Assembly: GCA_903859795.1 (NCBI GenBank)
Contig: CAIOOC010000550.1
Coordinates: 1-13,200 of the forward strand
From: an uncultured Bacteroidia bacterium
GTDB taxonomy: Bacteria; Bacteroidota; Bacteroidia; Bacteroidales; Prolixibacteraceae
Direction of reading: 5' to 3'
DNA length: 13,200 nucleotides
The notes under the pieces were generated by a model. It was not told the origin of the DNA. It made no database searches and saw nothing but the letters and a program-made list of their open reading frames with translations. Of this stretch, positions 1 to 6,480 are shown piece by piece; the first letter of the stretch is position 1, and every line of letters begins with the position of its first letter. A program made the position numbers and the translations under genes.

Positions 1-11
1 CCTTAAATGGG

Positions 12-46
12 TTTACAGAAAAAGTAAGCTGGGAACAGGATTATGA
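12..46 (+). repeat. 35-bp dispersed repeat, copy 1
   Basis: A 16-base block (TTTACAGAAAAAGTAA) and an 11-base block (CAGGATTATGA, last base 46) are separated by 8 variable bases. The same arrangement with the same spacing recurs at 976-1010, so the two copies bracket the aldolase-family gene. Function is not known. It may be one arm of a Bacteroidetes intergenic repeat or the remnant of a duplicated gene end. Confidence 0.6.
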
Positions 47-95
47 ACCTAAAAGAACAAGGACTATCGAAAACCTTGCTGAACCAGAATCCTCA

Positions 96-180
96 GAGCC
101 ATCGGCTCGGCGAATTTTTTAAGACCGGATTTCAATCCGGTTTAAAAAAGGGATAAAAAACTAAAGAGTGCCTTAGGCAC
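96..180. repeat. cluster of three short palindromes upstream of the aldolase-family gene
   Basis: Three hairpins stand in a row. GAGCC/GGCTC pairs 96-100 with 104-108. A long one pairs TTTTTTAA-ACCGGAT (115-130, with G123 bulged) with ATCCGGT-TTAAAAAA (135-149). GTGCC/GGCAC pairs 168-172 with 176-180. The first and third are both followed by a GAA-containing tail. The middle hairpin is flanked by T and A runs, so it could terminate transcription in both directions. The grouping resembles the short palindromic intergenic repeats common in Bacteroidetes chromosomes. No gene was found in 1-252. Confidence 0.6.
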
Positions 181-252
181 GAATCATTTTATCGTCAAAT
201 CCAGCTTTACTTTCTCATTTTCCTTACTTTTACGCAAACTAATCCTGAATAA

Positions 253-867
253 ATGAATAGCGTTAACCCCGTTGACGGTTATATAAAATTTACCTGCCAC
301 CTGGTCTCCGAAAAAATAGAGATTCCTGTTTTACTTTTTGATCCCCTGAACTTCTGGAGGGAAGAGATGTGGCAGAGGTCCTTTATCGGGGCTTATCCAG
401 ATGGTATTGGATTTGGAAATATCTCAATCCGGGTGCCTCAAACTGACCAGTTCTATATCTCTGGCAGTGCCACAGGTGGTCTGCCTGAACTGGCTCAAAT
501 ACACTATCCGTTGGTCGAAAAATGCAGCCTTCCACAAAATGCATTAGGGTGCAAAGGATTAGTAAAGGCATCCTCCGAGTCATTGAGCCATGCGGCAATT
601 TATTCCTGCGACTCAGCCATCGGAGCAGTAGTCCATATTCATAACCGACAACTCTGGGAAAAATACCTTGATGTGCTGCCAACTACTGATATGCAGGTGG
701 AATATGGAACCCCCGAAATGGCCTACGAAATTATACGGCTGATGGGGCTTCCTGAAACGCAAAAACGAAAAGTGTTTGTGATGGGTGGACATGCCGAAGG
801 GATCGTCGCATTTGGAAAAACCGTTGAGGAGGCGGCGAGGCTAATTCTGAATTTGGAAGAGGTTTAA
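253..867 (+). CDS. class II aldolase/adducin-family protein
   Basis: This 204-aa protein has the size and motif order of class II aldolases (fuculose-phosphate aldolase, ribulose-phosphate epimerase, MtnB dehydratase). These use a metal ion held by three histidines to stabilise an enediolate. The visible motifs are GFGNISIR (about 53-60), ISGSATGG (69-76), KASSES (105-110) with the candidate catalytic Glu109, the metal-ligand pair H128 and H130 in HIHNRQ, and H180 in GGHAEGIVAFGKT. All catalytic positions appear intact. The first 35 residues are an N-terminal extension with little similarity to the family core. The ATG at 253 is preceded by A/T-rich sequence and gives a full-length fold. Substrate cannot be read from the sequence. 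The next gene encodes MTA phosphorylase, so a role in methylthioribose-phosphate breakdown (MtnB- or Ald2-like) is possible but is only inferred from the neighbour. Confidence 0.85.
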   Translation: MNSVNPVDGYIKFTCHLVSEKIEIPVLLFDPLNFWREEMWQRSFIGAYPDGIGFGNISIRVPQTDQFYISGSATGGLPELAQIHYPLVEKCSLPQNALGCKGLVKASSESLSHAAIYSCDSAIGAVVHIHNRQLWEKYLDVLPTTDMQVEYGTPEMAYEIIRLMGLPETQKRKVFVMGGHAEGIVAFGKTVEEAARLILNLEEV

Positions 868-896
868 GAAGGAGTGATTTTATGGTAGTGGGAAAC

Positions 897-944
897 TTCA
901 CGACGGCACGACGGCACGACCTCACGACGCCACGTTGGCACGAC
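897..944 (+). repeat. 8-bp tandem repeat, six units (NNCACGAC)
   Basis: Consecutive octamers read TTCACGAC, GGCACGAC, GGCACGAC, CTCACGAC, GCCACGTT, GGCACGAC. Only the first two bases vary freely, and one unit is degenerate. This is a microsatellite-like array about 30 bp after the stop of the aldolase-family gene. Confidence 0.85.
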
Positions 945-975
945 TTCACTGTCTAGTGCCAAGTTCTGAAATAGA

Positions 976-1010
976 TTTACAGAAAAAGTAAATTAAAATC
1001 AGGATTATGA
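976..1010 (+). repeat. 35-bp dispersed repeat, copy 2
   Basis: Matches 12-46 in its first 15-16 bases and its last 11 bases at identical spacing, with a different 8-base middle. It lies on the other side of the aldolase-family gene in the same orientation. Confidence 0.6.
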
Positions 1011-1071
1011 AGGTAAAAGTAAACAGTTTCATGGACGAACTAAAATACAATTCTCGCCACATGAATTATCA

Positions 1072-1135
1072 ACCGCGAAGCGGTAGTATGATTATAGAGG
1101 CAAATTTGTGTTTAGAATTTTAACCCCGAAAGGGT
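1072..1135. repeat. pair of small palindromes in Bacteroidetes-style intergenic repeat
   Basis: ACCGC-GAA-GCGGT occupies 1072-1084. ACCC and GGGT, flanking CGAAA, occupy 1123-1135 and are followed by GGCATTAT. The GAA-loop palindromes recall the 96-180 cluster, which suggests both intergenic regions carry members of one repeat class. Confidence 0.5.
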
Positions 1136-1270
1136 GGCATTATTAGGTGCGGGTTGAAATAGAATATGCCAATTATCAAGAGAAATCAAAAATTATATAT
1201 TTATAATGCAGAATGAAAAATTGTAAAATGCAAATTCTGTTAATTTAGTCAAAATATTCATTCCTAGACT

Positions 1271-1309
1271 GCCCGCCGCCAGCTACCAGTTGCCCGCCGC
1301 CCGCCGCCA
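1271..1309 (+). repeat. GCCCGCCGCC-rich short repeat
   Basis: The decamer GCCCGCCGCC occurs at 1271-1280. After a 10-base spacer and one T it recurs at 1292-1301, and the CCGCC unit then runs on to about 1308. It is far more GC-rich than its surroundings and ends about 30 bp before the phosphorylase start, so it lies in or next to that gene's leader. Confidence 0.6.
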
Positions 1310-1339
1310 TCACCCTTTAACCATTAATAATTATACACA

Positions 1340-2086
1340 ATGCCAAAAATCGCTATCATCGGAGGATCAGGACTCGAGAATCCTGAAATACTTAAAGATA
1401 ATAAACGGATTACACTGGAAACACCTTATGGCGATCCAAGTTCAGATTTTATTTGCGGCACAATTGAAGGAGTTGAGGTGGTTCTGCTTTCACGTCATGG
1501 CCGCGAGCATACGATTCCACCGACACAGGTGAATAACAGGGCTAATCTGTATGCAATCAAACAGCTCGAGTGTACCCATATCCTGGCCACCACCGCCTGC
1601 GGGTCGCTGCGTGAAAATATCGGGAGGGGAGACCTGGTTATTCCGGATCAGTTTATCGATTTCACACGGCACCGCAAGATCACCTTCTTTGAGGCTTTTG
1701 AGCCCCATGTGATGAAGCATACCCCAATGGCAGATCCTTTTAATGATTATCTTCGTGAAAAGCTTATTTTAGCTGGTAAAGATCTCGGTTTGACCATTCA
1801 TCCCAAAGGTTGCATCCTGACTATTGAGGGACCACGGTTCTCAACTCGCGCAGAATCGCATATGTTCCGCACCTGGGGAGGTGATATGATCAATATGAGC
1901 ACTGCCCCTGAGTGTATGTTAGCCAATGAATTAGGGATTCCCTATGCGGCAGTTGCCATGGCAACCGATTTCGACAGCTGGAAAGAGGATGAGGCGCCTG
2001 TTTCGTGGGAGGAGATTCTCAGGGTTTTCGGCCACAACGTGCACAATGTGGTCAATATTCTGCTAAAAGTGATTCCTGAGATTTAA
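1340..2086 (+). CDS. mtnP: S-methyl-5'-thioadenosine phosphorylase
   Basis: A 248-aa purine nucleoside phosphorylase of the trimeric type. It cleaves methylthioadenosine with phosphate to adenine and methylthioribose-1-phosphate, salvaging the by-product of polyamine synthesis and related reactions in the cytoplasm. The N-terminal IIGGSG (6-11) and RHG (52-54) form the phosphate site. TTACGSLRE (84-92) and IEGPRFSTRAE (162-172) are family signatures. MINMSTAPE (183-191) is the ribose-contacting loop. TDFDSW (209-214) carries the paired aspartates typical of MTA-type rather than guanosine/inosine-type enzymes. The protein is somewhat shorter than many homologues (commonly 260-290 aa) but no core motif is missing. 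The ATG at 1340 starts directly at the conserved first strand. It may be co-expressed with or functionally linked to the class II aldolase upstream, although a 470-bp repeat-filled gap argues for separate transcripts. Confidence 0.93.
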   Translation: MPKIAIIGGSGLENPEILKDNKRITLETPYGDPSSDFICGTIEGVEVVLLSRHGREHTIPPTQVNNRANLYAIKQLECTHILATTACGSLRENIGRGDLVIPDQFIDFTRHRKITFFEAFEPHVMKHTPMADPFNDYLREKLILAGKDLGLTIHPKGCILTIEGPRFSTRAESHMFRTWGGDMINMSTAPECMLANELGIPYAAVAMATDFDSWKEDEAPVSWEEILRVFGHNVHNVVNILLKVIPEI

Positions 2087-2160
2087 TTTGCGCAAAAATA
2101 GTTGGAAAGTACGGGGTAAATGAGTAAAATTGCACTCCGAAATTCACATCTGAATTTTTA

Positions 2161-2234
2161 GGGCCTATAGCTCAGTTGGTTAGAGCATCTGACTCATAAT
2201 CAGGGGGTCGTAGGATCATGCCCTACTGGGCCCA
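2161..2234 (+). tRNA. tRNA with CAU anticodon, probably tRNA-Ile2; abnormal T-loop
   Basis: A cloverleaf folds. The acceptor pairs 2161-2167 with 2227-2233 (one G-U). The D arm is 2170-2173/2183-2186. The anticodon stem is 2188-2192/2200-2204 with loop CTCATAA and anticodon CAT at 2195-2197. The T stem is 2210-2214/2222-2226. Discriminator A is 2234. The GGGCC acceptor start resembles the Bacteroidetes lysidine-modified tRNA-Ile (CAU) more than elongator or initiator tRNA-Met. The T-loop reads ATCATGC where TTCGAGC or similar is expected, so the conserved T54 and A58 are exchanged. CCC rather than CCA follows the discriminator. The 5' two thirds look normal and the 3' third does not, which fits a tRNA whose end was replaced by the integrated element downstream, or a decaying copy. 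Confidence 0.85.
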
Positions 2235-2240
2235 CCCAAT
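2205..2240 (+). other. candidate attL (element/tRNA 3'-end junction)
   Basis: Inferred only. A tyrosine integrase gene follows the tRNA on the same strand within 140 bp, and the divergence from the normal tRNA sequence begins in the T-loop. This makes the T arm plus acceptor 3' strand the likely crossover segment. No second copy of CCCTACTGGGCCCACCC was seen in the window, so attR is either beyond position 13200 or lost. Confidence 0.45.
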
Positions 2241-2242
2241 GC

Positions 2243-2283
2243 AAGCGCTAATGATTTGAAATACAATCATTAGCGCTTTTTTT
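2243..2283 (+). terminator. strong Rho-independent terminator after the tRNA
   Basis: A perfect 14-bp stem pairs 2243-2256 with 2265-2278 around an 8-base loop (2257-2264). It runs into seven T residues (2277-2283). It isolates the tRNA and upstream transcription from the integrase gene. Confidence 0.9.
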
Positions 2284-2372
2284 ATATAAATATGTGTAAA
2301 ACATTTAGAATAATAAATTGTAAAACAAATTTTTTATTTAATTTTGAAGATACACTAATTTCTGCCTCAACG

Positions 2373-3803
2373 ATGAAAAATATAAAAAGTGTTATTCGTT
2401 CGGACGCAAAAAGAAAAGACAATCAGCGTTCAATCTATATTAGATACACTTATAACAGGAGATTCTTACTTTTTAATACAGGAACCTATGTTTCTGTTGC
2501 AAACTGGAACGAAGTTGCTGGAAGAGTTCGCAAATCATTTAATAGTGAATTAAAAAATTCAATTTTAATCCAGGCAGAACGAGATATGGAAACAATAGTT
2601 CTGGAACTAATTTCACAAAAAAAAGAGCCAACTTTATTAAATGTAAAGATTGAGTATTATAAAGCACAAAATCAAACCCTAAGTAAAGCGAATAAACCTA
2701 TAAAGCAAGACGAAAAATTATTTCTGAAAGACTTTAAGGAGTTTATTGACTATCAGACTGATAATAAAAAGGTAGCGGAACAAACTTACAAAACATATAA
2801 TACAACATACAACAAACTTGCTAAATTTCAGGCAGATACACCCTATGTATTACATTACAATACCATAAACTCAGTATTCTACGACAAGTTTCTTAAATTT
2901 CTTCGAGATCAAGGTTTGGCGGAGAATTCAGTGGATAAACATATAAAAAATACAAAACTCTTTATGAATTATACTTTAAGTAAAGAAAAGCATACTAATA
3001 ATGTATTCCACACATTTAAAAGAACAAGAACTAAGGCTGATTTTGTCGTTTTGGACTCAGATGAACTGAGAAAATTATATTACGAATATAAACCCTCTGG
3101 CAGGGATGCTAAACGTAATGAACAAATGCGAGATGCATTTGTTCTGGGTTGTACAACAGGATTAAGGTTTGGAGATTTGACTAAATTAACCCGTGGTAAT
3201 TTCCATATTGCAAGAGATAAAGGCACTAAAGAAATTATACCAACGGCTGCTGATAGTTATATTGATGTTCGGACTCAAAAAACTGATGAAAGTGTGCGAA
3301 TACCTTTTAATCATCTAATTTGTGAACTAGTAAATAAATACAACATCGAAAATAAAGAACCGACCTTTCTAAAATATAATAGCCAATTATTCAATAGAGA
3401 GATAAAAACAATTTGTAGAGAAGCCGGAATTAAAAGAATTGTCAAAGTTTCAACAAAAAGAAATCAAGAAGCAAAATTTGAGCAAGGTGAAAAATGTGAT
3501 TTCGTTAGTTCGCATACAATGCGTAGGACCTTTATTACCTTATTATCAACTAGGACTGAAATCGCAAATATACAGGCAGTTAGCGGGCATAAGGATATCA
3601 AAGTATTAACTGATTATATTAAGAGAAGCGATAAAGAACTTAACGCTGTAAGATGTTGTTTTGATGAAGTATTTTATAGAGATACAAAAGATAATGACCT
3701 ACTGACCACTCCAAAAGCAAAAGTAAGAATTGCAGTCAAGTCAGCACCCCAAGACAAAGTATTAGTTACAATTCGGGGAACACGGAAGACATCTGCCGAA
3801 TGA
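2373..3803 (+). CDS. tyrosine recombinase / site-specific integrase of a mobile element
   Basis: The protein is 476 aa from the preferred ATG at 2373. The frame is open from an upstream ATG at 2292, but the added 27 residues are not family-like, whereas MKNIKSVIR begins the usual arm-binding domain of Bacteroidetes integrases. The order is an N-terminal arm-type DNA-binding domain (about 1-85), a SAM-like core-binding domain (about 115-215), and a catalytic domain (about 225-430). Counting from 2373, the active-site set is complete: R265 in TTGLRFGDL, K303 in TQKTDE, H381 and R384 in SHTMRR, H406 in VSGHKD, and the nucleophile Y415 in TDYIKRS. Its position directly after a tRNA fits integration at a tRNA 3' end. 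It probably inserts and excises the element together with one of the small HTH proteins on the opposite strand. A 45-residue tail after the tyrosine is basic and unremarkable. Confidence 0.95.
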   Translation: MKNIKSVIRSDAKRKDNQRSIYIRYTYNRRFLLFNTGTYVSVANWNEVAGRVRKSFNSELKNSILIQAERDMETIVLELISQKKEPTLLNVKIEYYKAQNQTLSKANKPIKQDEKLFLKDFKEFIDYQTDNKKVAEQTYKTYNTTYNKLAKFQADTPYVLHYNTINSVFYDKFLKFLRDQGLAENSVDKHIKNTKLFMNYTLSKEKHTNNVFHTFKRTRTKADFVVLDSDELRKLYYEYKPSGRDAKRNEQMRDAFVLGCTTGLRFGDLTKLTRGNFHIARDKGTKEIIPTAADSYIDVRTQKTDESVRIPFNHLICELVNKYNIENKEPTFLKYNSQLFNREIKTICREAGIKRIVKVSTKRNQEAKFEQGEKCDFVSSHTMRRTFITLLSTRTEIANIQAVSGHKDIKVLTDYIKRSDKELNAVRCCFDEVFYRDTKDNDLLTTPKAKVRIAVKSAPQDKVLVTIRGTRKTSAE

Positions 3804-3860
3804 AATAATAATAACTTTGTCAGAAAAGTCGAAACTATTACAGATTAAATAGATACTGGT

Positions 3861-3898
3861 TTTGATTAAAATTGTCAGTTCTGACAATTTTAATCAAA
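3861..3898. terminator. perfect 18-bp palindrome between convergent genes
   Basis: Bases 3861-3878 are exactly complementary to 3881-3898, leaving a 2-base centre. The palindrome follows the integrase stop by 57 bp and overlaps the stop codon (3890-3892) of the convergent small gene. It probably ends transcription from both sides, although no T-run follows the outer end. Its core TTGTCA-GTTC-TGACAA (3872-3887) is shared with 5775-5790 and 7045-7060, so it may also be a protein-binding site. Confidence 0.7.
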
Positions 3899-4081
3899 CG
3901 AACTCGATCCCGCCACGAATTTTGACATCCGTTTTTTAATGTCCTCCTTCTGCTTATTAAATTTGTCATACCTGATTTGTAATTTATTTTTACGAATCCC
4001 AGCTAACTTCTTTTTTAGGTCAGCTGACTGATTATCGAGCTGCTGTTTCTTTTGTTTGAATTCATCGAATTTTTCTAACAT
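3890..4081 (-). CDS. small lysine-rich coiled-coil protein, unknown function
   Basis: This 63-aa protein is almost all charged helix. Heptad-like hydrophobic spacing runs from LEKFDEF to about residue 52, with many Lys and Gln, and it ends in a flexible VAGSSSFD tail. I do not recognise it. It is last in a minus-strand series behind the Rep-like gene (73-bp gap) and the small HTH gene. The ATG at 4081 follows an A-rich stretch, the usual Bacteroidetes translation context. Its stop codon lies inside the 3861-3898 palindrome. It could be an accessory protein to the replication initiator, or a translated remnant. The clean start context and fit to the operon favour a real gene. Confidence 0.55.
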   Translation of the reverse strand: MLEKFDEFKQKKQQLDNQSADLKKKLAGIRKNKLQIRYDKFNKQKEDIKKRMSKFVAGSSSFD

Positions 4082-4154
4082 CTTTTTTTAATTGCTTTTT
4101 TAGTATACTAACAGGTGCATACTTACATAATTCTAAATATCAAATACATAGCCT

Positions 4155-5123
4155 CTATTTCCCCTTCATTTTGTACCATGTATCAAGTTCATATTTTTTC
4201 AATAGTGTTTCCCTAATTCCTTTCCAATCTTTGACTTTACCAGATCCTTTAATTTCTTTGTCCATAAAGTTGATTACCATTTTAGCAGTTTTAATTTCTC
4301 CCCCTTGCCCTTGCCCTCGAATTTTGGTGACCTTAGGTATTTTTTGCCCTGTATTGTTGAGGGTAATGAAATCTATTTTTTTACCGCTTCCAATATCAAC
4401 GAACTGAATCAGAGTATCAAAGTATGTTCCCATTATTGTTTCAAGGTAAGTTTGATACCCCAGATTTAATAAGTTGATATTTTTAATGTCTGGTAATCTG
4501 TGCATCAATCTTAACTCTACTCTGTATATATTAGTAAATCCAAATACTTTTTGGTGAAGATTCATAATGTGATTTTTTTGACTATGTTGAAGCTCCTTCG
4601 TTTTATTGTAAATAGAGATACATTTTGATCCTAATCTTCCGACATGAATTTCTCTGTCATCTTTTCCAGTACCAATGACCGTAATTTTATTTCTCAATTT
4701 GAACTCAGTGGATTTATCGTAAAAGAGAGTCCTAAAACTTGACATAACATCAAAATCAGTGTCGTAGCTTATATCCAGTCGTTTAATAAGGGTTCTATTT
4801 ATTGTAAGAGCCTCAACAATCTTGTCTAAATAATAATTTAAATTTCCACCATAAAAAATATGGTTGTCTATTCTGATTGTAATGTTGAGGCCAGATTCAA
4901 GTGATAAGTCAAATGATTTAGTGTAAAGCACTCCAATGTCGTTGTAGGGATCTTTAATTTTGAAACAGAACGGGTAAGTTTGTTTCAACTGACTGTAATC
5001 GTAAATTCTGTCAAGAAATAGACCATTGGGAAATTTATATATACTCCCAGTAAGGTAATCGTTTAGGTGGACTTTTGATGAACCTCGAAATTCTAATGTG
5101 TCCACATTCAAAATGTAATTCAT
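4155..5123 (-). CDS. Rep_trans-like replication or mobilisation initiator (putative)
   Basis: A 322-aa protein resembling rolling-circle replication initiation factors and the MobT-like relaxases of integrative elements. These nick one strand at an origin for replication or transfer. The supporting pattern is RLDISYD (115-121), then the block IGTGKDDREIHVG (150-162) with SIYNKTKE (170-177), then YRVELRL (200-206). This is the order seen in the Rep_trans family (RLDI.D ... G...S...IYDK..E ... RvElrl). I cannot assign the nicking tyrosine with confidence; Y172 of IYNK lies in the conserved block. The basic C-terminal third (260-322) is lysine- and glycine-rich and may bind DNA. It lies downstream of a small HTH gene (57-bp gap with a hairpin), as expected of a replication or transfer operon. 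Similarity was judged by eye, so the family assignment is moderate. Confidence 0.55.
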   Translation of the reverse strand: MNYILNVDTLEFRGSSKVHLNDYLTGSIYKFPNGLFLDRIYDYSQLKQTYPFCFKIKDPYNDIGVLYTKSFDLSLESGLNITIRIDNHIFYGGNLNYYLDKIVEALTINRTLIKRLDISYDTDFDVMSSFRTLFYDKSTEFKLRNKITVIGTGKDDREIHVGRLGSKCISIYNKTKELQHSQKNHIMNLHQKVFGFTNIYRVELRLMHRLPDIKNINLLNLGYQTYLETIMGTYFDTLIQFVDIGSGKKIDFITLNNTGQKIPKVTKIRGQGQGGEIKTAKMVINFMDKEIKGSGKVKDWKGIRETLLKKYELDTWYKMKGK

Positions 5124-5144
5124 TTTTCATAACATCAATTTTTG

Positions 5145-5173
5145 AATAGGTCCCATCAGCCCTGGGACCTATT
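5145..5173 (-). promoter_or_regulatory. 11-bp hairpin in the leader of the Rep-like gene
   Basis: AATAGGTCCCA (5145-5155) pairs exactly with 5163-5173 across a 7-base loop. It lies between the small HTH gene's stop and the Rep-like gene's start, 22 bp before that ATG on the minus strand. There is no T-run on the minus-strand exit side, so it is not a classical terminator. A translational or RNA-processing control of the initiator is possible. Confidence 0.6.
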
Positions 5174-5180
5174 TGATTTA

Positions 5181-5372
5181 TTAAAAATATTTACTGATTT
5201 CTTGGTTCTGAACCACATCTTCATAATTGAATAGTAAACGGTTTTTGTAGTAAATCTTTCTCACCTCAACTCTGTCAAGAAACTGATTCAAAAAAGTCCT
5301 ACTACGCTTCGTTTTCTCTTTGAGCGTGTTGAAATCAATGTAACGGCTTTCATCCTTCATATAATAAATCAT
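5181..5372 (-). CDS. small DNA-binding protein, winged-helix/excisionase-like (putative)
   Basis: A 63-aa protein beginning at ATG 5372; Met5 at 5360 is an alternative start. The arrangement DFNTLKEKTKRSRTFLNQFLDR looks like a helix-turn-helix. It is followed by VRKIYYKNRLLFNYEDV, a beta-hairpin wing as in excisionase or MerR-type small DNA-binding domains, where a basic residue and an aromatic-rich strand follow the recognition helix. It is the first gene of the minus-strand group leading into the Rep-like gene. It could control that operon or act as recombination directionality factor for the integrase. The assignment rests on the pattern only. Confidence 0.6.
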   Translation of the reverse strand: MIYYMKDESRYIDFNTLKEKTKRSRTFLNQFLDRVEVRKIYYKNRLLFNYEDVVQNQEISKYF

Positions 5373-5740
5373 AGGGCATTTTTCATCTATATATAAAAAT
5401 GCGTTTCGTCCTTTTAGATTTTTTAAGTGGAAAGGTTCGAGAAAAGAATGAAAATAAGACGAAAATCTTTCTTAAGCAGGTGATTTTTAGCTCAAAATCT
5501 GGACTTTAGCGTACAGAAAAATTTGATTTTTTGTAAAAAATTTGAACCAAAAACTTGGATGGCTGATTTGTGCCCACAAAAATTACAAATAACCTAGATC
5601 GTGTATTTGTATTTAGGTGGTTCTGGTGGACTATTTTGTATCGTTGAGGTAATGCCTGATATTTAGTTGAATGCCTGCCAGAATCCACCTATTTTGATAT
5701 AGTGATGGATTTAACTACTATGTTCTTAATAATAAGGAAC
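5373..5740. other. gene-free region upstream of the Rep operon with an inverted repeat
   Basis: About 370 bases hold no convincing gene. The clearest structure is an inverted repeat: TAGGTGGTTCTGG (5614-5626) is complementary to CCAGAATCCACCTA (5678-5691) apart from one extra T. The 51-base centre is not otherwise palindromic. Because it lies just upstream of a Rep_trans-like operon, it is a candidate nicking origin (double-strand origin or oriT). A tract starting at 5516, AAAAATTTGATTTTTTGT followed by AAAAAATTTG, is very A/T-rich and could melt easily. Confidence 0.4.
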
Positions 5741-5774
5741 AAAAAAAGGTGAAGCCATTACTTCACCTTTTTTT
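5741..5774. terminator. bidirectional terminator downstream of the 201-aa HTH gene
   Basis: AAAAAAAGGTGAAG (5741-5754) pairs perfectly with 5761-5774 across loop CCATTA. It has seven A on one side and a T run on the other, so it works for either strand. On the minus strand it closes the HTH gene transcript, 38 bp after its stop. Confidence 0.9.
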
Positions 5775-5790
5775 TTGTCAATCCTGACAA
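5775..5790. promoter_or_regulatory. TTGTCA-N4-TGACAA palindrome, copy 2
   Basis: TTGTCAATCCTGACAA abuts the terminator stem, between the terminator and the stop of the 201-aa HTH gene. It is identical to 7045-7060, and its two arms also match the core of the 3861-3898 palindrome. Three copies inside one element and none seen outside it suggest a binding site for an element-encoded protein. Confidence 0.5.
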
Positions 5791-5812
5791 TTATTTTTGA
5801 ACTGAAAATTTG

Positions 5813-6418
5813 CTAACTAGGCTGCACGAGATTATATTTTAAGGCTGTGACTTTAACATCATCCGCATATTTGAAATATTTTTTGAATTTCTTAACAGAG
5901 TATTTTGCATATCCGCCCCATGAATTATTCTTTAAGGTGATCCAATTTTTATTTGCATTTAAGACTTGGTAAACCTTACCACTTTCAAACGGAAAAACTT
6001 CCTCAGTTATTTTGTTTACATAAATTGTATTTTTCATACAATCAGCCAAACTGTTAACTAATCCGAAACTGAAATTAATATTCAAATCATCCCGAGTAAA
6101 ACGTACACTACCGCCAATTTTATGGCTCTTTATAATTCCATCTTTTTTCCATCTGTTAATTGTGGCAACAGAAACTTGCATATAATCAGCAGCATCTTTA
6201 ACAGTTAAGTATTTGGACGAGTCACCCGAATTCTTATTCGATTTATTAAACTTTTGTTCATAGAGCCCCTCCATAATCTCTCTCATTTTAGGAATAATCA
6301 CATCAATCTCAGAAGGCTCAAGATTACTTAGGTCTTTTGGATAATTGATTTTCGATTCAGCAAGCCTCTGAAGTAATTCCTCAACAGTTAGTTTTCGATA
6401 TGGATCTTGTCTATTCAT
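5813..6418 (-). CDS. excisionase-type helix-turn-helix DNA-binding protein with unknown C-terminal domain
   Basis: A 201-aa protein. Residues about 70-112 form a MerR/excisionase-like HTH (KYLTVKDAADYMQVSVATINRWKK, then the wing IGGSVRFTRDDL), the form often called helix-turn-helix domain 17. The N-terminal 55 residues are acidic and helical (LTVEELLQRLAE, MREIMEGLYEQ), possibly for dimerisation. Residues 115-201 are not recognised; they contain a W-rich beta-like stretch (NWITLKNNSWGGYAKYSVKKF). The gene reads away from the 770-bp repeat region, whose iterons begin 63 bp before its ATG, so it is the natural candidate for binding them and regulating itself. It may be the replication or excision regulator of the element. 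Confidence 0.85.
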   Translation of the reverse strand: MNRQDPYRKLTVEELLQRLAESKINYPKDLSNLEPSEIDVIIPKMREIMEGLYEQKFNKSNKNSGDSSKYLTVKDAADYMQVSVATINRWKKDGIIKSHKIGGSVRFTRDDLNINFSFGLVNSLADCMKNTIYVNKITEEVFPFESGKVYQVLNANKNWITLKNNSWGGYAKYSVKKFKKYFKYADDVKVTALKYNLVQPS

Positions 6419-6480
6419 AATCTTAAAATTAGGTTTCTACAAGATAAAGGTAAATAAAATCATTATTCCAGATACCTGTA

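Larger units (their letters stand above)
868..1339. other. repeat-rich intergenic spacer without a convincing gene
   Basis: These 470 bases separate the aldolase-family gene from the MTA phosphorylase gene. They hold an 8-bp tandem repeat (897-944), the second copy of the 35-bp dispersed repeat (976-1010), two small palindromes (1072-1084 and 1123-1135) and a GCCCGCC-rich stretch just before the phosphorylase start. I found no reading frame with coding character. Confidence 0.7.

Noticed and set aside
1290..1532. Plus-strand frame overlapping the start of mtnP
   Set aside because: Shadow of the phosphorylase gene in another frame, starting in the GC-rich repeat.
2292..2372. Longer integrase start at 2292
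   Set aside because: The extra 27 residues are Phe/Asn-rich and unlike integrase N-termini; the ATG at 2373 matches the usual arm-domain start.
5506..5688. Minus-strand 60-codon frame upstream of the Rep operon
   Set aside because: No family-like pattern, composition looks translated-noncoding, and it covers the inverted repeat.
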